Shown: in pieces, positions 49,266 to 60,918 of the stretch
Position numbering within the stretch: position 1 is the stretch's first letter
How the letters are laid out: every line of letters starts with the position of its first letter
DNA from: Branchiostoma floridae
Taxonomy: Eukaryota; Chordata; Leptocardii; Amphioxiformes; Branchiostomatidae
Direction: 5' to 3'
Length of the DNA: 64,000 nucleotides
Assembly (NCBI RefSeq): GCF_000003815.2
Contig: NC_049980.1
Location: forward strand, 8,222,209-8,286,208
Made by a program: the position numbers and the translations under genes
The notes under the pieces: model-generated
Told to the model about the DNA's origin: nothing
Database searches by the model: none
What the model saw: only the letters and a program-made list of their open reading frames with translations

Positions 49266-49591
49266 CTCGATCGATTCGTTGCTTCAACGTTTTTCAAATA
49301 TATGATATCAAATTACAAGGGAAATCAAAATTTCTCTGTCAAAATTCTTTGTGTCTGTTTCACATGAGATAAATATGAAGCGATCTACATGTACCTTGTT
49401 CTAATGAACAGGGCCTAAAGAGATAAAAAGACCAAATAAACCACTTGAAAATGGCGACTTTGGTTCCCTTTTTCAACTCATTATAGTATAAACCGTAAGA
49501 AAACATAACACTTGTGTTGCCGTTATTCAGTCTTTTTGAAACAAGAGTACGTGATGCTGCAGAGTCCAATCCACGGTGTGTGGCAAGGATT

Positions 49592-50917
49592 TATTGTTTA
49601 TTGTTTATTGAAAAGATCTCCATTAGTGAATACATGTACAATTCTGACAATGCGTCACTAATCTTCCTGGAGTCTTAAGACAAACACTTAACACAATACA
49701 TTAACAGAACATTGAGACTATTTACACCTTAATTCACAACCTATCCAACCAACCTAAATATACACTTAACGTTATACTTAAAGGAAGACATTACCGCAAA
49801 ACCTTATTCTTAAAATAAAAGTAAATGTAGTTGTGAGATCGAGTAGCTGAGAGGTCAGAGGTCAGTATCAAATATTCTAAACATTAATTCTATATACATA
49901 GTTGTCAATAAATGTCTTACCACCAGTGCTGCAGAGGTTTGTAAGTTTGTGTCTGTGTATTTAGTCTGCATGTCTTTGATGTGCTTTTTGAACATGGACG
50001 GTGTGGCTGATTTGAAGTGTTGTGGTAATGAGTTGCAGGATTTAACACACCTGTAAAGGAAAGTCCTGGTAGCAGCAGAAGTTTTGGGTTTGGGCAATCT
50101 TAATCTCCCCCCCCCCCCCCCCCTAGTCGGGTGTTGTGTCGGTGGGTATTTTTGATTGCATGTAGTCTTTTGTAGGTAGCTTCTGGTTTCTTAGCTGTTT
50201 GTGGAACATAGTGAGGGTTCGGGTATAAAGTCGTTCGTTTACCTTTGGCCAGTTCAGTTTTCTATGTAAGTCATCAGTGTTAGAAGTGTACTTTGCATTA
50301 AGTACTAGCCTGGCAGCCTTATTTTGCAATGTCTGTAGTTTATTTAAATGAGATTGGGAACTCGCAGACAGAAGACATGCACAATAATCCATGTGACTCA
50401 GAACAAGTGTTTGTGCAACAGTTTTTAACGTGTCACTAGTAAAGAAGTCCCGAGATTTAGCCAGTGCTGCTAGTGCGCGTGCCATTTTAGATGTTACTTT
50501 GTCCAGATGTTGAGCCCAGGTTAACTGCTGGTCCATCAACATTCCTAGAAGCTTAGCCTGCTCAACCTGTTCTATCATTTTGTTGCTCATCGAAAGCTGC
50601 AAGGCTGGTTTTTGTTTTAGTTTGTAACGACTTCCAATGACCATAGATTTGGTCTTGTCAACATTGAGCACCAGTCTGTTAGCTTGAACCCAGTTATTAA
50701 TATGGGTAAGTTCGGCTTGAAGAGTGGCTTGTACCTCTGCTATGCTGGCCCTGCAGCAGATGGAGTTGTATCGTCTGCGTACATTACTACGTCACAGTGT
50801 TTTACCACTGCGGGTAAGTCGTTAGTATATACGCAGAACAACAGTGGACCCAAACAGCTACCCTGTGGTACTCCACTATTTATCTCTCTGTAAGTCGAGA
50901 TATCACCATTTACAATT
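49592..50917 (-). mobile_element. 5'-truncated non-LTR retrotransposon (CR1/Jockey-like), degenerate, in the A3-A4 spacer
   Basis: Read on the minus strand it gives NSGVPQGSCLGPLLF and VVMYADDTTPS (RT motifs, about 50770-50880). After a frameshift it gives LNVDKTKSMVIGSR and KLLGMLMDQQLTWAQHLDK (50671-50123). After a C17 homopolymer (50107-50123) it gives LPKPKTSAATRTFLYRCVK (50097-49855). It ends with AATAAACAATAAACAATAAA at the 3' side. The 5' half is absent and the frame is broken at least twice. Intact spacers at 44130 and 55410 mark the empty site. Confidence 0.82.
50107..50123. repeat. C17 homopolymer inside the LINE
   Basis: Seventeen C in a row, between two otherwise in-frame parts of the reverse transcriptase. 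The length may be unreliable. Confidence 0.9.
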
Positions 50918-51314
50918 TATCAATTGTAACTTCTAATGTCCCCCATTACATGGATGGAACATTTCATTTCTATAAATTTTCGTATACAATAGTGTGTTCG
51001 TCCTAGAATCGTACTATCATTTTCTGTTATCGTGTATACGTGTTATACGTAAACCAACATTAAAGCCGAGCTCTTCTTAGATTTGACATAATAACGGTTG
51101 CGCAATTCAGTCTCTTTGCTGTCTTGCTCCATTTGTATCAGTCAAAATCTGTGTGAAGAACATGCTATTCATGTCATGTCTGAAAGTTGTCTTTTCGATC
51201 TAATCATGATGACAATACATTTCAGTACGTAAAGTTTAAGACACTATATAAGCGAGTAGAACCTAACGTTATGGTTTCACTGGGCATGGTCTTCGGATTA
51301 CGAATCTCATTCGC

Positions 51315-53648
51315 TTAATCTTCGATGAGAGGCTCGTCGTCTTGCTCAGTCGGCATGGCCTGGTTTACAACGCCACGAGCGTCAGGCTCAGCAGGCTGGT
51401 AGCTGGGGGGAGGGGAGGATCCCGTGGGTGGGGCAGAGGCTTGTCCATGGGGTACGGTTGGCTGCTGTTGTGGCTGGAGTTGTGGTGGGTGCGGGTAGGG
51501 CGCGGCCTGGCTGGGCTGCTGGAACTGAACCTGTGGCACGGACTGTAGCGGCTGCTGACCTGCCGCTTGGGCTGTGGGTGTGGACGTGGCGATGACATAC
51601 TGCATGTTACCTGAAGCAAAATATGTCTGTATCAATAACATGTTAAAATTTCACAACGTTAAATAAGAGGTATTTCGATCGTACACGTGTTTCAGGTGCA
51701 GTTTTGTAATTAATAACTGAGATATTAAAATTTCTCCTCCGTGTGGTATAATGGTTTCTATTGTTGTCCCAAACTTACCTTGCCCACCTGGTGACATCGG
51801 CGGTGCTACATTTTGTACTTGGTGCTGACGTGGTGCAGGAGGGACACCCTGCACCGGGACAAACACAACGTTCCCTTGTGGCTTGGGACTCTGCCCGACC
51901 CCAGCGTTTGCCTGGGCAGCAGCCATATTTACAGGTGTCTGTGTGATGAGTAGGGGTTGTTGGGCCGCGGCCGTGGCGTGTTGGGGCTGGCTTGGAGGGA
52001 ACGATGTCATGGTGATGGGCTGTCCCCCCTGCATGACGTACTGGCCGGGTATCTGGACCAGTCTGCCGTCTGCTCCCATCTGATAGGCGACTGCTGGTGC
52101 CTGAAAGATATCAAATACAGACGAATCAAGTTTGAGCGTAAAGAGTAAAGCAAACCTGGATTCTTTAGGTGGTACTGCAGAAGAGATGTTCCTGCGAATG
52201 AAAATCTTGTCCCTTCATCACTGTTAGTCCAGATAGCATGCAGAGCAACATATGTTAGATCGGGTGTTTGACAGTTCATTTTGGAACGTCTTTTTGTGCT
52301 GACAGTCCTCTTTCTTTACAATTCCTATGTAGTGCGTTAAAATGCGAGACATTACCTGGTATCCACTGTTGTTACATGTATCACAGCAGGTACAACTGTC
52401 CGTACTTCCCTCGGTGCAGCCCGGACAGATCGCATAACACGTCATGACGGAGGTGGCGATGGCCAGGCCCAGCTCCAGGAGGGCCAGTAGGATCAGCAGG
52501 ACGTCAAACGCGATGATGGCGCCCTGATAATCAGATACAAGTCTCGTCATAAAAGCGCCACAGCATCGCGTTTGATGCTTTTAGCATGAGGAGGCACACT
52601 CCAATATGCACTAAACTAATGGCGGTTAGATCCCTAAAGGACGATACTCAGAAGTCTAGACCTATAATTCATCATTATGGCCATTTGACTTATATCATGA
52701 CTGTGTTGCTGTATACGCGATGTGCTTTCTGTCAAAGCATCTGTGTCAATTCACTTGTATGGGTATGGGTATGGAAAACGGTTTACCGTTGGACATTCAC
52801 TGCCTGGAAAATTCCAGCACCATCCCCAGACATCATTTGAAAGTGCGATGGCCGCAAGGACGAGGGTAACGGTTCCCGCGAAGATTGACGAGAAGATGGA
52901 CAGAACCATTAGAGGTATGATCTGTACACAAAGAGTACCACGACATAAATCATAACAAAATGCAGAGGTGTGTTCAGTCACCTCTTTCCGTACAAAAATA
53001 CGTTTGTAGAGCAACGGAACTATGTCGTCACGATGGAACTTCGATCTGGACGTAGAAGCGATAGACCCACAAGGTAAGCGGGCTCGCCCCTGACTCGACC
53101 GCTGTTATTTTGCCACTGCGCAGCGTCAACATTTAAACATCTTTACTGACATCTGAATTACTTGATGAGTACATGACCCATCCTCTTAGGGGCCCATATA
53201 AGCAAACGTTTGTAAATAGCACGGGATATTAAGTGGATACTTTGCAACAATAATTGTGAACTTACCATACATTTGGTCTTGCGTTTCGCCGCAAAGATGC
53301 CGATTATTCCTGTAGAGAGGAACTAAGGGTACAACAAAGGGATCTGTCATGACAATACGAATGAGAATATCGTTGTGTTGTGAAGTTTAAAATAGAACTC
53401 CATACATAACCTCGCATAAAAGGCAAAGTCGTGACTATGAAAACAAAAGGGTTAACATTGTACATTCTTACCAACGCCCCGGTCCAGACAGGATACCCAG
53501 TTCGGAAGAGCTCACTGCCCGGTATGATGATAGCGATGCCCAGTAGTATGGCCAGGGATCCACACACTATCTGTGTGATAGACAACGCTTTGACGGTGTT
53601 CCCGCCAAAACATTTTGGAGTAGGGCGGGGTTGCTGGAACATGTGCAT
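51315..53648 (-). CDS. MS4A/CD20-like four-TM protein A3, complete
   Basis: Exons: 53472-53648 (ATG at 53648), 53266-53322, 52787-52921, 52356-52523, 51779-52100, 51315-51610 (TAA); 384 aa. Same topology as A2: TM1 in exon 1, TM2 split over exons 1 and 2, TM3 in exon 3, TM4 plus Cys-rich CPGCTEGSTDSCTCCDTC in exon 4. Exon 5 lacks the ALPSGA unit present in the paralogues (it reads QHATAAAQQPLLI). The tail ends PPPSYQPAEPD...QDDEPLIED. Exon 1 differs from A5 at only a few residues, and its upstream spacer is nearly the same as that of A5. No lesion was found. Confidence 0.85.
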
Positions 53649-53831
53649 GATTCTGGAAGAATATGAGATTACACACAGGGAGAAATTATCAAATATGAGA
53701 TTTCAAACATTTGAATATTGCATCATGTGATCAACCGCTCAGGTCATTGTACAACGTTTGTAACTCTCATCATGGCATGGGAAATTGAAAACCTTCGACA
53801 AATTGGTACAAAGTGGAGGAGAGATTGATTC

Positions 53832-54064
53832 TACCCTGGGGGCCAGCCGGGATCGGGCAGCTAGGATAGTTTATTCGGAGGCCCAAGACAGTCAGGCCCG
53901 CCTATCTGCTATTAGCGCCCGGGGAGTTTAAGTCCGATAAGGGTAGCGATAACTCCTTCGGGCTTAAATTCCCCGGAGCACTAATGTGAGATCGGCGGGC
54001 TGACTGTCTTGGCTCCCCGAACAAAACTCGCTAGCTACCCGGTCCTGTCTGGCTCCCAGGGTAT
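53832..54064. mobile_element. 233-bp MITE with long TIRs and a 10-bp target duplication (MULE-like)
   Basis: Ends TACCCTGGGGGCCAG and CTGGCTCCCAGGGTAT. The inverted arms extend about 90-100 bp each (CCAAGACAGTCAG on the left, CTGACTGTCTTGG on the right). The 10-bp AGATTGATTC occurs directly before (53822-53831) and after (54065-54074). The paralogous A5 spacer has a single AGATTGATTC at 42781-42790 and no insert, so the boundaries are exact. Long arms with a 9-10-bp duplication are typical of Mutator-like elements. Confidence 0.88.
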
Positions 54065-54952
54065 AGATTGATTCGTGTACTCTAATATTCACAACACTAA
54101 AAGTAAAAAGGTCCGGGGATGAAAAATGCTTACACTGGATGACCCCAAATAACACCGCCACACAGCATGTGATTCGTGACGTGTACTTGTAGTTAATCAG
54201 TGTATGAACTTAGTGACTAGAGTTCCACGCACAGTCTCATACATTCGTCGAATGATGTTAGCTTTTTCGAGTGACGTATTATATACATGCTTCTCGTTGA
54301 TTATGAAAATATCATTCTCATGTACATAAGTCATATTAGTTGATTATCCTTTAGACCCAAACAACACTTGTTCAAAGTACGATGTCCTATCTTAAGCAAA
54401 GATGCCCAAACCTACACCCTCTTTCCTATCATATAAAAGCCACCAAAAAGATCCAGTACACGGCATATCATAACCGCAAGTTCTGTTATAGTGCCATGGA
54501 AAGCCTCCATGAGGAGCCCACAAATCTAACCATTTCCAGTTTTTGTCACAACCTACCAACGTACCAAATACAAAACCAATCGATTCAGACGTACTTGAGT
54601 TATTTGGTAACCAATAGGCATATAGACGCACATACACAAGCCGCTGGCTGCCCAAGATATAACCTTTCTGATCAGCTGTATGTGTGTGTAGATAGTCTAA
54701 CTAACCTGGGATTACACCTTTACCTCGTTCCACCAGCTCTACGAGTACCCAATGTATGTTCTGACAAAATGAAGACTTGACTCAGTACTGTATTTAGTAC
54801 TAGTAGAACAACTGCTCCAAAGTGCACGTCGTGAATACCCTACAGTCTATCAAAGTTGGTTTGTATATCACTACATATTACACACCATCAGATCAGTGAG
54901 CCGGCAGTATAACTGTACACTAGACGGAAAGAAGCGCATTTTTAACGTTTAC

Positions 54953-55090
54953 CTGGTGTAACGATGCACTGCGACGTCAGCAACTTAAAGAATGTTCCCC
55001 TGCGTTGGGCCTCACCCACTGGTGTATGTGATAGGGTCGAAGGTCAACGTCCTTACGTGCCTCCCACTTGTTGTTGTGCAACTTTGGTAT
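54953..55090 (-). other. 5' non-coding exon of MS4A-like gene A3 (donor side)
   Basis: The minus strand reads CGTTACACCAG|gtaaacgtt at 54953. The CGTTGACCTTCGACCC motif lies at 55034-55049. The upstream end of the exon is not determined. Confidence 0.5.
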
Positions 55091-55730
55091 TTGTGACACG
55101 TACATTGCCTCAATCGATTTGTTGCTTCAACATTTTCAAATAGGTGATGTCAAATGACAAGGGAACTCAGTATGTTGCTCCGATTCTTACAAATGACATA
55201 CATATGAAGCGGTATACCTTATTTCAATGAACAGGAGCTGAGAGATAAAAAAAGCGAAAAAGACACTTGACAATAACGACTCTGGTTTCCTTGTCGAACT
55301 CATGACAATAGAAATTGTAAAAAAAACATAAAGCTTGTGTTGACGTAAATCCTTTTCAAAATATGAGTATGTGGTGCTGCAGAGTCCATTACAAGGTGCC
55401 GCAAGGATTTTTCAATCACATGTTTAACGTTCCAATGTCATCCATTACATGGATGGAACAAGCACATCTTCTTATAGCACGTTCGTCATAGAATCATCGT
55501 CTCTGTCATCGTGTAAAACAGTGCTCTTCTAAGAGTTGACATAACAAATATTGCGTAAGAAAGTCTCTATGCTGTCTTGCTTCATGTGTATTTCAATCTG
55601 TATGAAGAACATGCTACTCATGACACTTCTGGAAGTATCAGAAGTATATATATCATTGCGTTAGATGATGATAATAGAGCCTATGGCTTCAGTAGACGTG
55701 GTCTTCGGGTTACGGATCTCGAGGTGCCAT

Positions 55731-58191
55731 TTAATCTTCGATGAGAGGCACATCGTCTTGTTCAGTCGGCATGGCCTGGTTTGCAGCGCCACGAGCGTCA
55801 GGCTCAGCGGGCTGCAGCTGGTAGCTGGGGGGAGGGGAGGATCCCGTGGGTGGGGCAGAGACTTGTCCCTGGGGTACGGTTGGCTGCTGTTGTGGCTGGA
55901 GTTGTGGTGGGTGCGGGTAGGTCGCGGCCTGGCTGGGTTGCTGGAACTGAACCTGTGGCACGGACTGTAGCGGCTGCTGACCTGCCGCTGGTGTTGACGT
56001 GGCGATGACGTACTGCATGTTGGCTGGAGCAAAATAACATGTTAAAAGTTCATCTGGTTGAAATAGGAGTATCTCCATAGTAGACATGTGTACGTTTTAG
56101 TTTCAGCTGTGTGATTAATGGTTAAGATGTCTGAATCTCTCCTCCCTATGTGGCATTAGGGTTAAGGTTTCCACTTTACTGTCCCAAACTTACCTTGCCC
56201 ACCTGTTGATATCGGTGGTGCTACTTGGTGCTGAAGTGGTGCAGGAGGGACACCCTGCACCGGGACAAACACGACGTTCCCTTCTGGTTTGGGACCCTGC
56301 CCGGCCCCAGCGTTCCCCTGAGCAGCAGCCATGTTGCCAGGTGTCTGTGTGACGAGTAGGGGCTGTTGGGCCGCAGCTCCAGAGGGAAGGGCCGTGGCGT
56401 ATTGCGGCTGGTTTGGAGGGAACGGTGTCATGGCGATGGGCTGTCCCCCCTGCATGACGTACTGGCCGGGTATCTGGACCAGTCTACCGTCTGCTCCCAC
56501 CTGGTAGGCAACTGCTGGTGCCTGAAATGACAGTTATTGCAGATGAATTTAAACTTCGAACGTAACTGTTAAAGAGCAAAGAGAATCTTATAGGCGACAA
56601 AGTTCCTACTAGAGTACGTTCAACTTGGAAATCTTGTCCTTTCACCTGTTACAACAAATATACACAAAGTGATTACGACATATATCGGGGAACGGATTCT
56701 TTTAGTTGTCATAGATAACTTTTGCTTCTACCATTCTGACATGGTCAGAGAGTGTCTTAATTTTTGTCGTCTTTCTATACTTATCGGCAAGCTCCCTTCC
56801 GAATTTCAGCTAAAATTAAAATATTGTCTCAGCTTCAAAGGGCGAGACATTACCTGGTAGCCACTGTTGTTACATGTATCACAGCAGGTACAATTGTCCG
56901 TACTTCCCTCGGTGCAGCCCGGACAGATCGCATAACACGTCATGACAGAGGTGGCGATGGCCAGGCCCAGCTCCAGGAGCGCCAGTAGGATCAGCAGGAC
57001 GTCAAACGTGATGATGGCGCCCTGATAATCAGATACAAGTCTCGTCATAAAAGCGCTACAGTACCACGTTTGATGCTTTCAGGATGATGAAAGGTACTCC
57101 AATATTCACTAAACTACAGACGGTTAGATCCCACAAGGACATTACTCAGAAATCTAGACCTATAATTCATCATTATGGCGATTTGACTTATCTTATGATT
57201 ATGACTGTGCTGCTGTATATTACAATGCGCGATGTGCTTTCTGTCAAAGCATCGGTGTTAATTCACTCGTATGTGTATGGAAACTAGTTTACCGTTGGAC
57301 ATTCACTGCCTGGAAAATGATCGCACCATATCCAGACATCATATGAAAGTGCGATGGCCGCAAGGACGAGGGTAACGGTTCCCGCCAGGATGGACGAGAG
57401 GATGGATAGAATCATCAGAGGTATGATCTGTACACAAGAGTAAAACGTCATACATGTAAATGATAACAAACTACAGAAGTATATCCAACTATAACTGTTA
57501 GTTACCGTATAAGATACATTTTTACAGCAACAGAACTATATCTTCACGATGCAACTTCGATCTCGACGTAAAAAACGACAGGCTCACGAAGTGAGCGGGC
57601 TGGCACCTGACTCGACCGTTATATTTTGCCACTGCGCCGCGTCATCATTTAAACGATTATACTGACATCTGAATTACTTGATGCATATGAGTACATTACC
57701 CATACTCATTGGAGCCTATACAAACAGGTTATGTATGTAAATAACACCAGTACTGCTGCCCGTAATGTTCATGAATTCAGTAGATATTTTGCAACAATAA
57801 ATGTGAACTTACCATACATTTGGTCTTGCGTTTCGCGGCGAAGATGCCGATGATTCCAGTGGCGAGAAACTAATTAATAAGGGTACAACAAGGGGTCATT
57901 ATGTTGTGATCATGAATTTAAAAATAGAGCTCCATACATACCCTCGTATAGAATTAAAATCGTAAATATGAAAACATACATGTAAGGGTTAACATTGTAT
58001 ATTCTTAAGCTTACCAACGCTCCGGTCCAGATCGGATATCCAGTCCGGAAGAGCGCGCTACCCGGTATGATGATAGCGATGCCCAATAGTATGACCACGG
58101 ATCCACACACTATCTGTGTGATAGACAACGCTTTGACGGTATTCCCGCCAAAACATTTTGGAGTAGGGCGGGGTTGCTGGAACATATGCAT
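55731..58191 (-). CDS. MS4A/CD20-like four-TM protein A2, complete (reference copy of the array)
   Basis: Exons: 58015-58191 (ATG at 58191), 57813-57869, 57293-57427, 56854-57021, 56194-56521, 55731-56023 (TAA); 385 aa. Order: cytosolic MHMFQQPRPTPKCFGGNTVK; TM1 21-43 (ALSITQIVCGSVVILLGIAI); TM2 51-72 with the MS4A-type GYPIWTGAL..ATGIIGIFAA; basic KRKTKCM loop; TM3 79-105; extracellular loop with two Cys; TM4 129-155; Cys-rich CPGCTEGSTDNCTCCDTC; then a P/Q/A-rich cytosolic tail. The tail ends PPPSYQLQPAEPD...QDDVPLIED. MS4A proteins act as membrane adaptors, chemosensors or regulators of receptor trafficking; the role here is unknown. The family call rests on topology and the TM1/TM2 pattern. 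Claudin or tetraspanin was considered, but their W-GLW-C-C and CCG motifs are absent. Confidence 0.86.
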
Positions 58192-59310
58192 GGTTCTGGA
58201 AAGAACATGAGATTTCAGAGAGAAATTATTCAATAGCACACACAATATGATACTACGTATATTATATATTATATATTATATATATATTTTTTTTGGGTAA
58301 ATATTTCATCATGTGAGCTCTTGTCATATCATAGCACAATCTTCAATCTGGCGATTGCAACTCTTAAGAAAGCTGAACGACAAATTGGTAAAAGGCAGAG
58401 GAGAGATATTTAAAAATCATATCTTGTATGAACTGGATAATGAACTTTGCTCAGGCTTTCAGAGCTGCCTTCCTGCTGTCGTTCATTTGACTGCCGTCAT
58501 TGGGAAGACGGCACATGATGACAAGAACGCCGTGACTAAATTTTCTCTTTTGATTTTTCACATTTGGGTGTTTGATTAATTTCAACACATCTCGTGTCTA
58601 ATATCCACACCACAAAAAGAGCCGAGTCCTGGGCCCAATATGAAAAAAATATTTCACACCCTCTGACCCCAAATAACACCACCGCACAGCCATGTGCTTA
58701 GTGAGTAGTTAATCAGTGAATGAACTTTGTAACTCGAGTTCCTCATTGTCTCACACACTTGTCAAATGGTGTCAACCATTTCGACGTATATACAATGCTT
58801 CTCATTATGAAAATAACATCCTCGTGTTCAAAAATATATCAGCATGATTAGACCCAAAAAACACTTGTTTAAAGTATGAAAGTCCTATCGTGAGCAAAGA
58901 TGCCCAAACCTACAGTGCTACACCACTCTCTCCTAACATTAAAAGCCACTAAAAAGGTCCACTACACGGCATATCAAAACAGGAACGTTCTGCTACAGTG
59001 CCATTGAAAACCAGGAGCCCAGAAATCTTACCATTTCCAGTTCGTATCGCAACAGACCAACGCATCAAATATAAAACCTATTGCAATCGATCTAGACGCC
59101 ATTAGGCTGCATAAACTGAATAAGACACAATGTATATACTAGAAGAAATAGTATAGAAATACTGTCAAAAGAGGCAACAGACAGACGAACGTACACAAGC
59201 CACTGGCTGCCCAACCCATAACCTTTTGCGAAGGTAATTACACGAGCTATATGTGTGTAGAGAGTCTATTAACTAATTATAACCTGAGACCAGCTACACC
59301 TTGACCTCAC

Positions 59311-59450
59311 CTTCCACCAGTTCTGGTGTAACGATGTATTGCGACGTCGGTAGTTGATAGAATTTCCCCTGCGTTGGGCCTCCGTGACCCACTGGTGCGT
59401 GTAATAGGGTCGAAGGTCAACGTCCTTAAGTGCCTCCACCCACTTGTTGC
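59311..59450 (-). other. 5' non-coding exon of MS4A-like gene A2, with a shifted splice donor
   Basis: The usual donor after TTACACCAG is gone; the next bases are AACTGG. A deletion joined this point to DNA that lies about 230 bp away in A4 and A3. Sixteen bases further the minus strand offers TGGAAG|gtgagg at 59311. The CGTTGACCTTCGACCC motif is kept at 59407-59422. Confidence 0.45.
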
Positions 59451-60030
59451 TGTGGAACTTTGGCATTTGTGACACGTACATTGCCTCGATCGATTCGTTG
59501 CTTCAGCATTTTCAAATATGTGATATCAAATTACAAGGGAACTCAGCATGGCATAAATATGAAGAGATTTACCTTATTTCAATGAACAGGACCCGAGAGA
59601 TTGAAAAAAAAAAGAGAGAAGAAAAGCCACTTGATAATGGTGACTTTGGTTCCCTTTCAAACTCAAGACAGTATAAAGGGTAAGAAAAAACATCAAACTT
59701 GTGTTTATTCCCGTTATTTACTATTTTTGAAATTAGAGTATAAGGTGCTGCAGAGTCCATTCCAAGTGCCGCAATGATTTATCCATTACATGGATGGAAC
59801 AAGCTCCTTTCATGTCTTTAGATTTTCATATATTAGGATCGTCCTAGAATCGTACTATCATTGTCTGTTATCGTGTAACACTTAAAGCTGAGCTCTTGTT
59901 AGATTTGACATAACAATAGTTGCGTAATAAAGTCTCTATGCTGTCTTGCTCCATTTGTATTTCAAAATCTGCATGAAGAACTCAACATGCTATTCGTGTC
60001 ACATCTCAAAGTTTAGTTTTAAGACACTAT

Positions 60031-60838
60031 ATTTTTGACGACGCCTCAGGGGAGTCGTCAAGTGGTATATATTGCGATCAGTCTGCAAAAATTCTAGGAA
60101 TTGCACAGGCATTTTTCCACAGGAATACAGTATGCTGGGTATGCAAGCACCCCCCCCCCCCACCCACAAATCTGTTCCAGATGTATCTCTGGTATGCAAT
60201 GGTGGGATGTAGGTCACACTGGCTCCCTGGAGGAATTTGTCCTTTGAAACTTAAGCGGTAGACAGGGAAACTCTGCACAATGGATCACGTTGTCTTTGTT
60301 GTTATGTTATGTCATGTTATGTCATGTTATGTTATGTTATGTTATGTTATGTTATGAAGGGTACATTTTCTTTTCTAGAGCTTGTTCAAGCCATACGCCA
60401 CAGGCAGACAGGAAATACTTCATATAGAGGTCATGATCTGCATCGATGGCATCCAAATGGTTATCATATTCAGAGCCAAATATAATTGTTCAAGGCCTAT
60501 TATACTATCCAAGGACTGGAATTTTACGAAGTAGGACAGCCATGTGGGTTAGGTGCAAGAAAGTAATTCAAGGACGGAAGTGCTGGAAACAGTTGGTTCT
60601 TCCTTATTTTTTATTCTCCACTACACACTGTAGTGCCAGGTATTAGGTTACTGACAGACGATTGTGCTGTACCAGGGATAGTACATTTCTGCTCGCCGTA
60701 GGTTTATGTTACAGGTGGGCTCGTATTTTGTGCCAGGGATAGTGCGACAGGGAAGTTCCAGTCTATTTCTGATTTGAGCTGTATTGTTGTTCCCCTCAAT
60801 CGTCGTCATGGCAATAATATTTCTATTGCCAGTCTTGT
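60031..60838. mobile_element. Insertion of about 0.8 kb in the A1-A2 spacer
   Basis: Spacer sequence shared with the A4-A5 spacer (44400-44490) stops at about 60030 and resumes with ACGTTAGATGGTGAAAGAGA at 60840. The insert begins TTGACGACGCCTCAGGGGAG and contains near its right end CCCCTCAATCGTCGTCA, which is roughly its reverse complement. Inside is a (TTATG)n tract at 60302-60356. No ORF of note. Confidence 0.55.
60302..60356. repeat. (TTATG)n microsatellite
   Basis: About eleven ATGTT units, two of them with a C in place of T. Confidence 0.95.
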
Positions 60839-60918
60839 TTACGTTAGATGGTGAAAGAGAGTATAGCCTATGGTTTCACTGGGGGTGGTCTTCGGATTAC
60901 AGATCTCGAGGTGCCCGC

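Larger units (their letters stand above)
47068..51314. other. A4 upstream region and A3-A4 intergenic spacer with two insertions
   Basis: Once the TIR element (47631-48722) and the LINE (49592-50917) are subtracted, the spacer is about 1.8 kb, like the others in the array. It carries the A4 5' non-coding exon (donor 49129). No other gene was seen. Confidence 0.6.
53649..55730. other. A3 upstream region and A2-A3 intergenic spacer
   Basis: It contains the MITE at 53832-54064 and the A3 5' non-coding exon (donor 54953). The sequence is otherwise paralogous to 42660-44540. No other gene was seen. Confidence 0.6.
58192..60918. other. A2 upstream region and A1-A2 intergenic spacer
   Basis: It contains an (AT)n tract near 58258-58284, the altered A2 5' non-coding exon (59311) and an insertion at 60031-60838. 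The remainder is paralogous to the other array spacers. No further gene was seen. Confidence 0.55.

Noticed and set aside
55731-58191. Claudin, tetraspanin or LITAF-like identity for the four-TM proteins
   Set aside because: No claudin W-GLW-C-C, no tetraspanin CCG loop and no LITAF zinc-ribbon pairs around a single hydrophobic segment; the TM1/TM2 block fits CD20/MS4A better.
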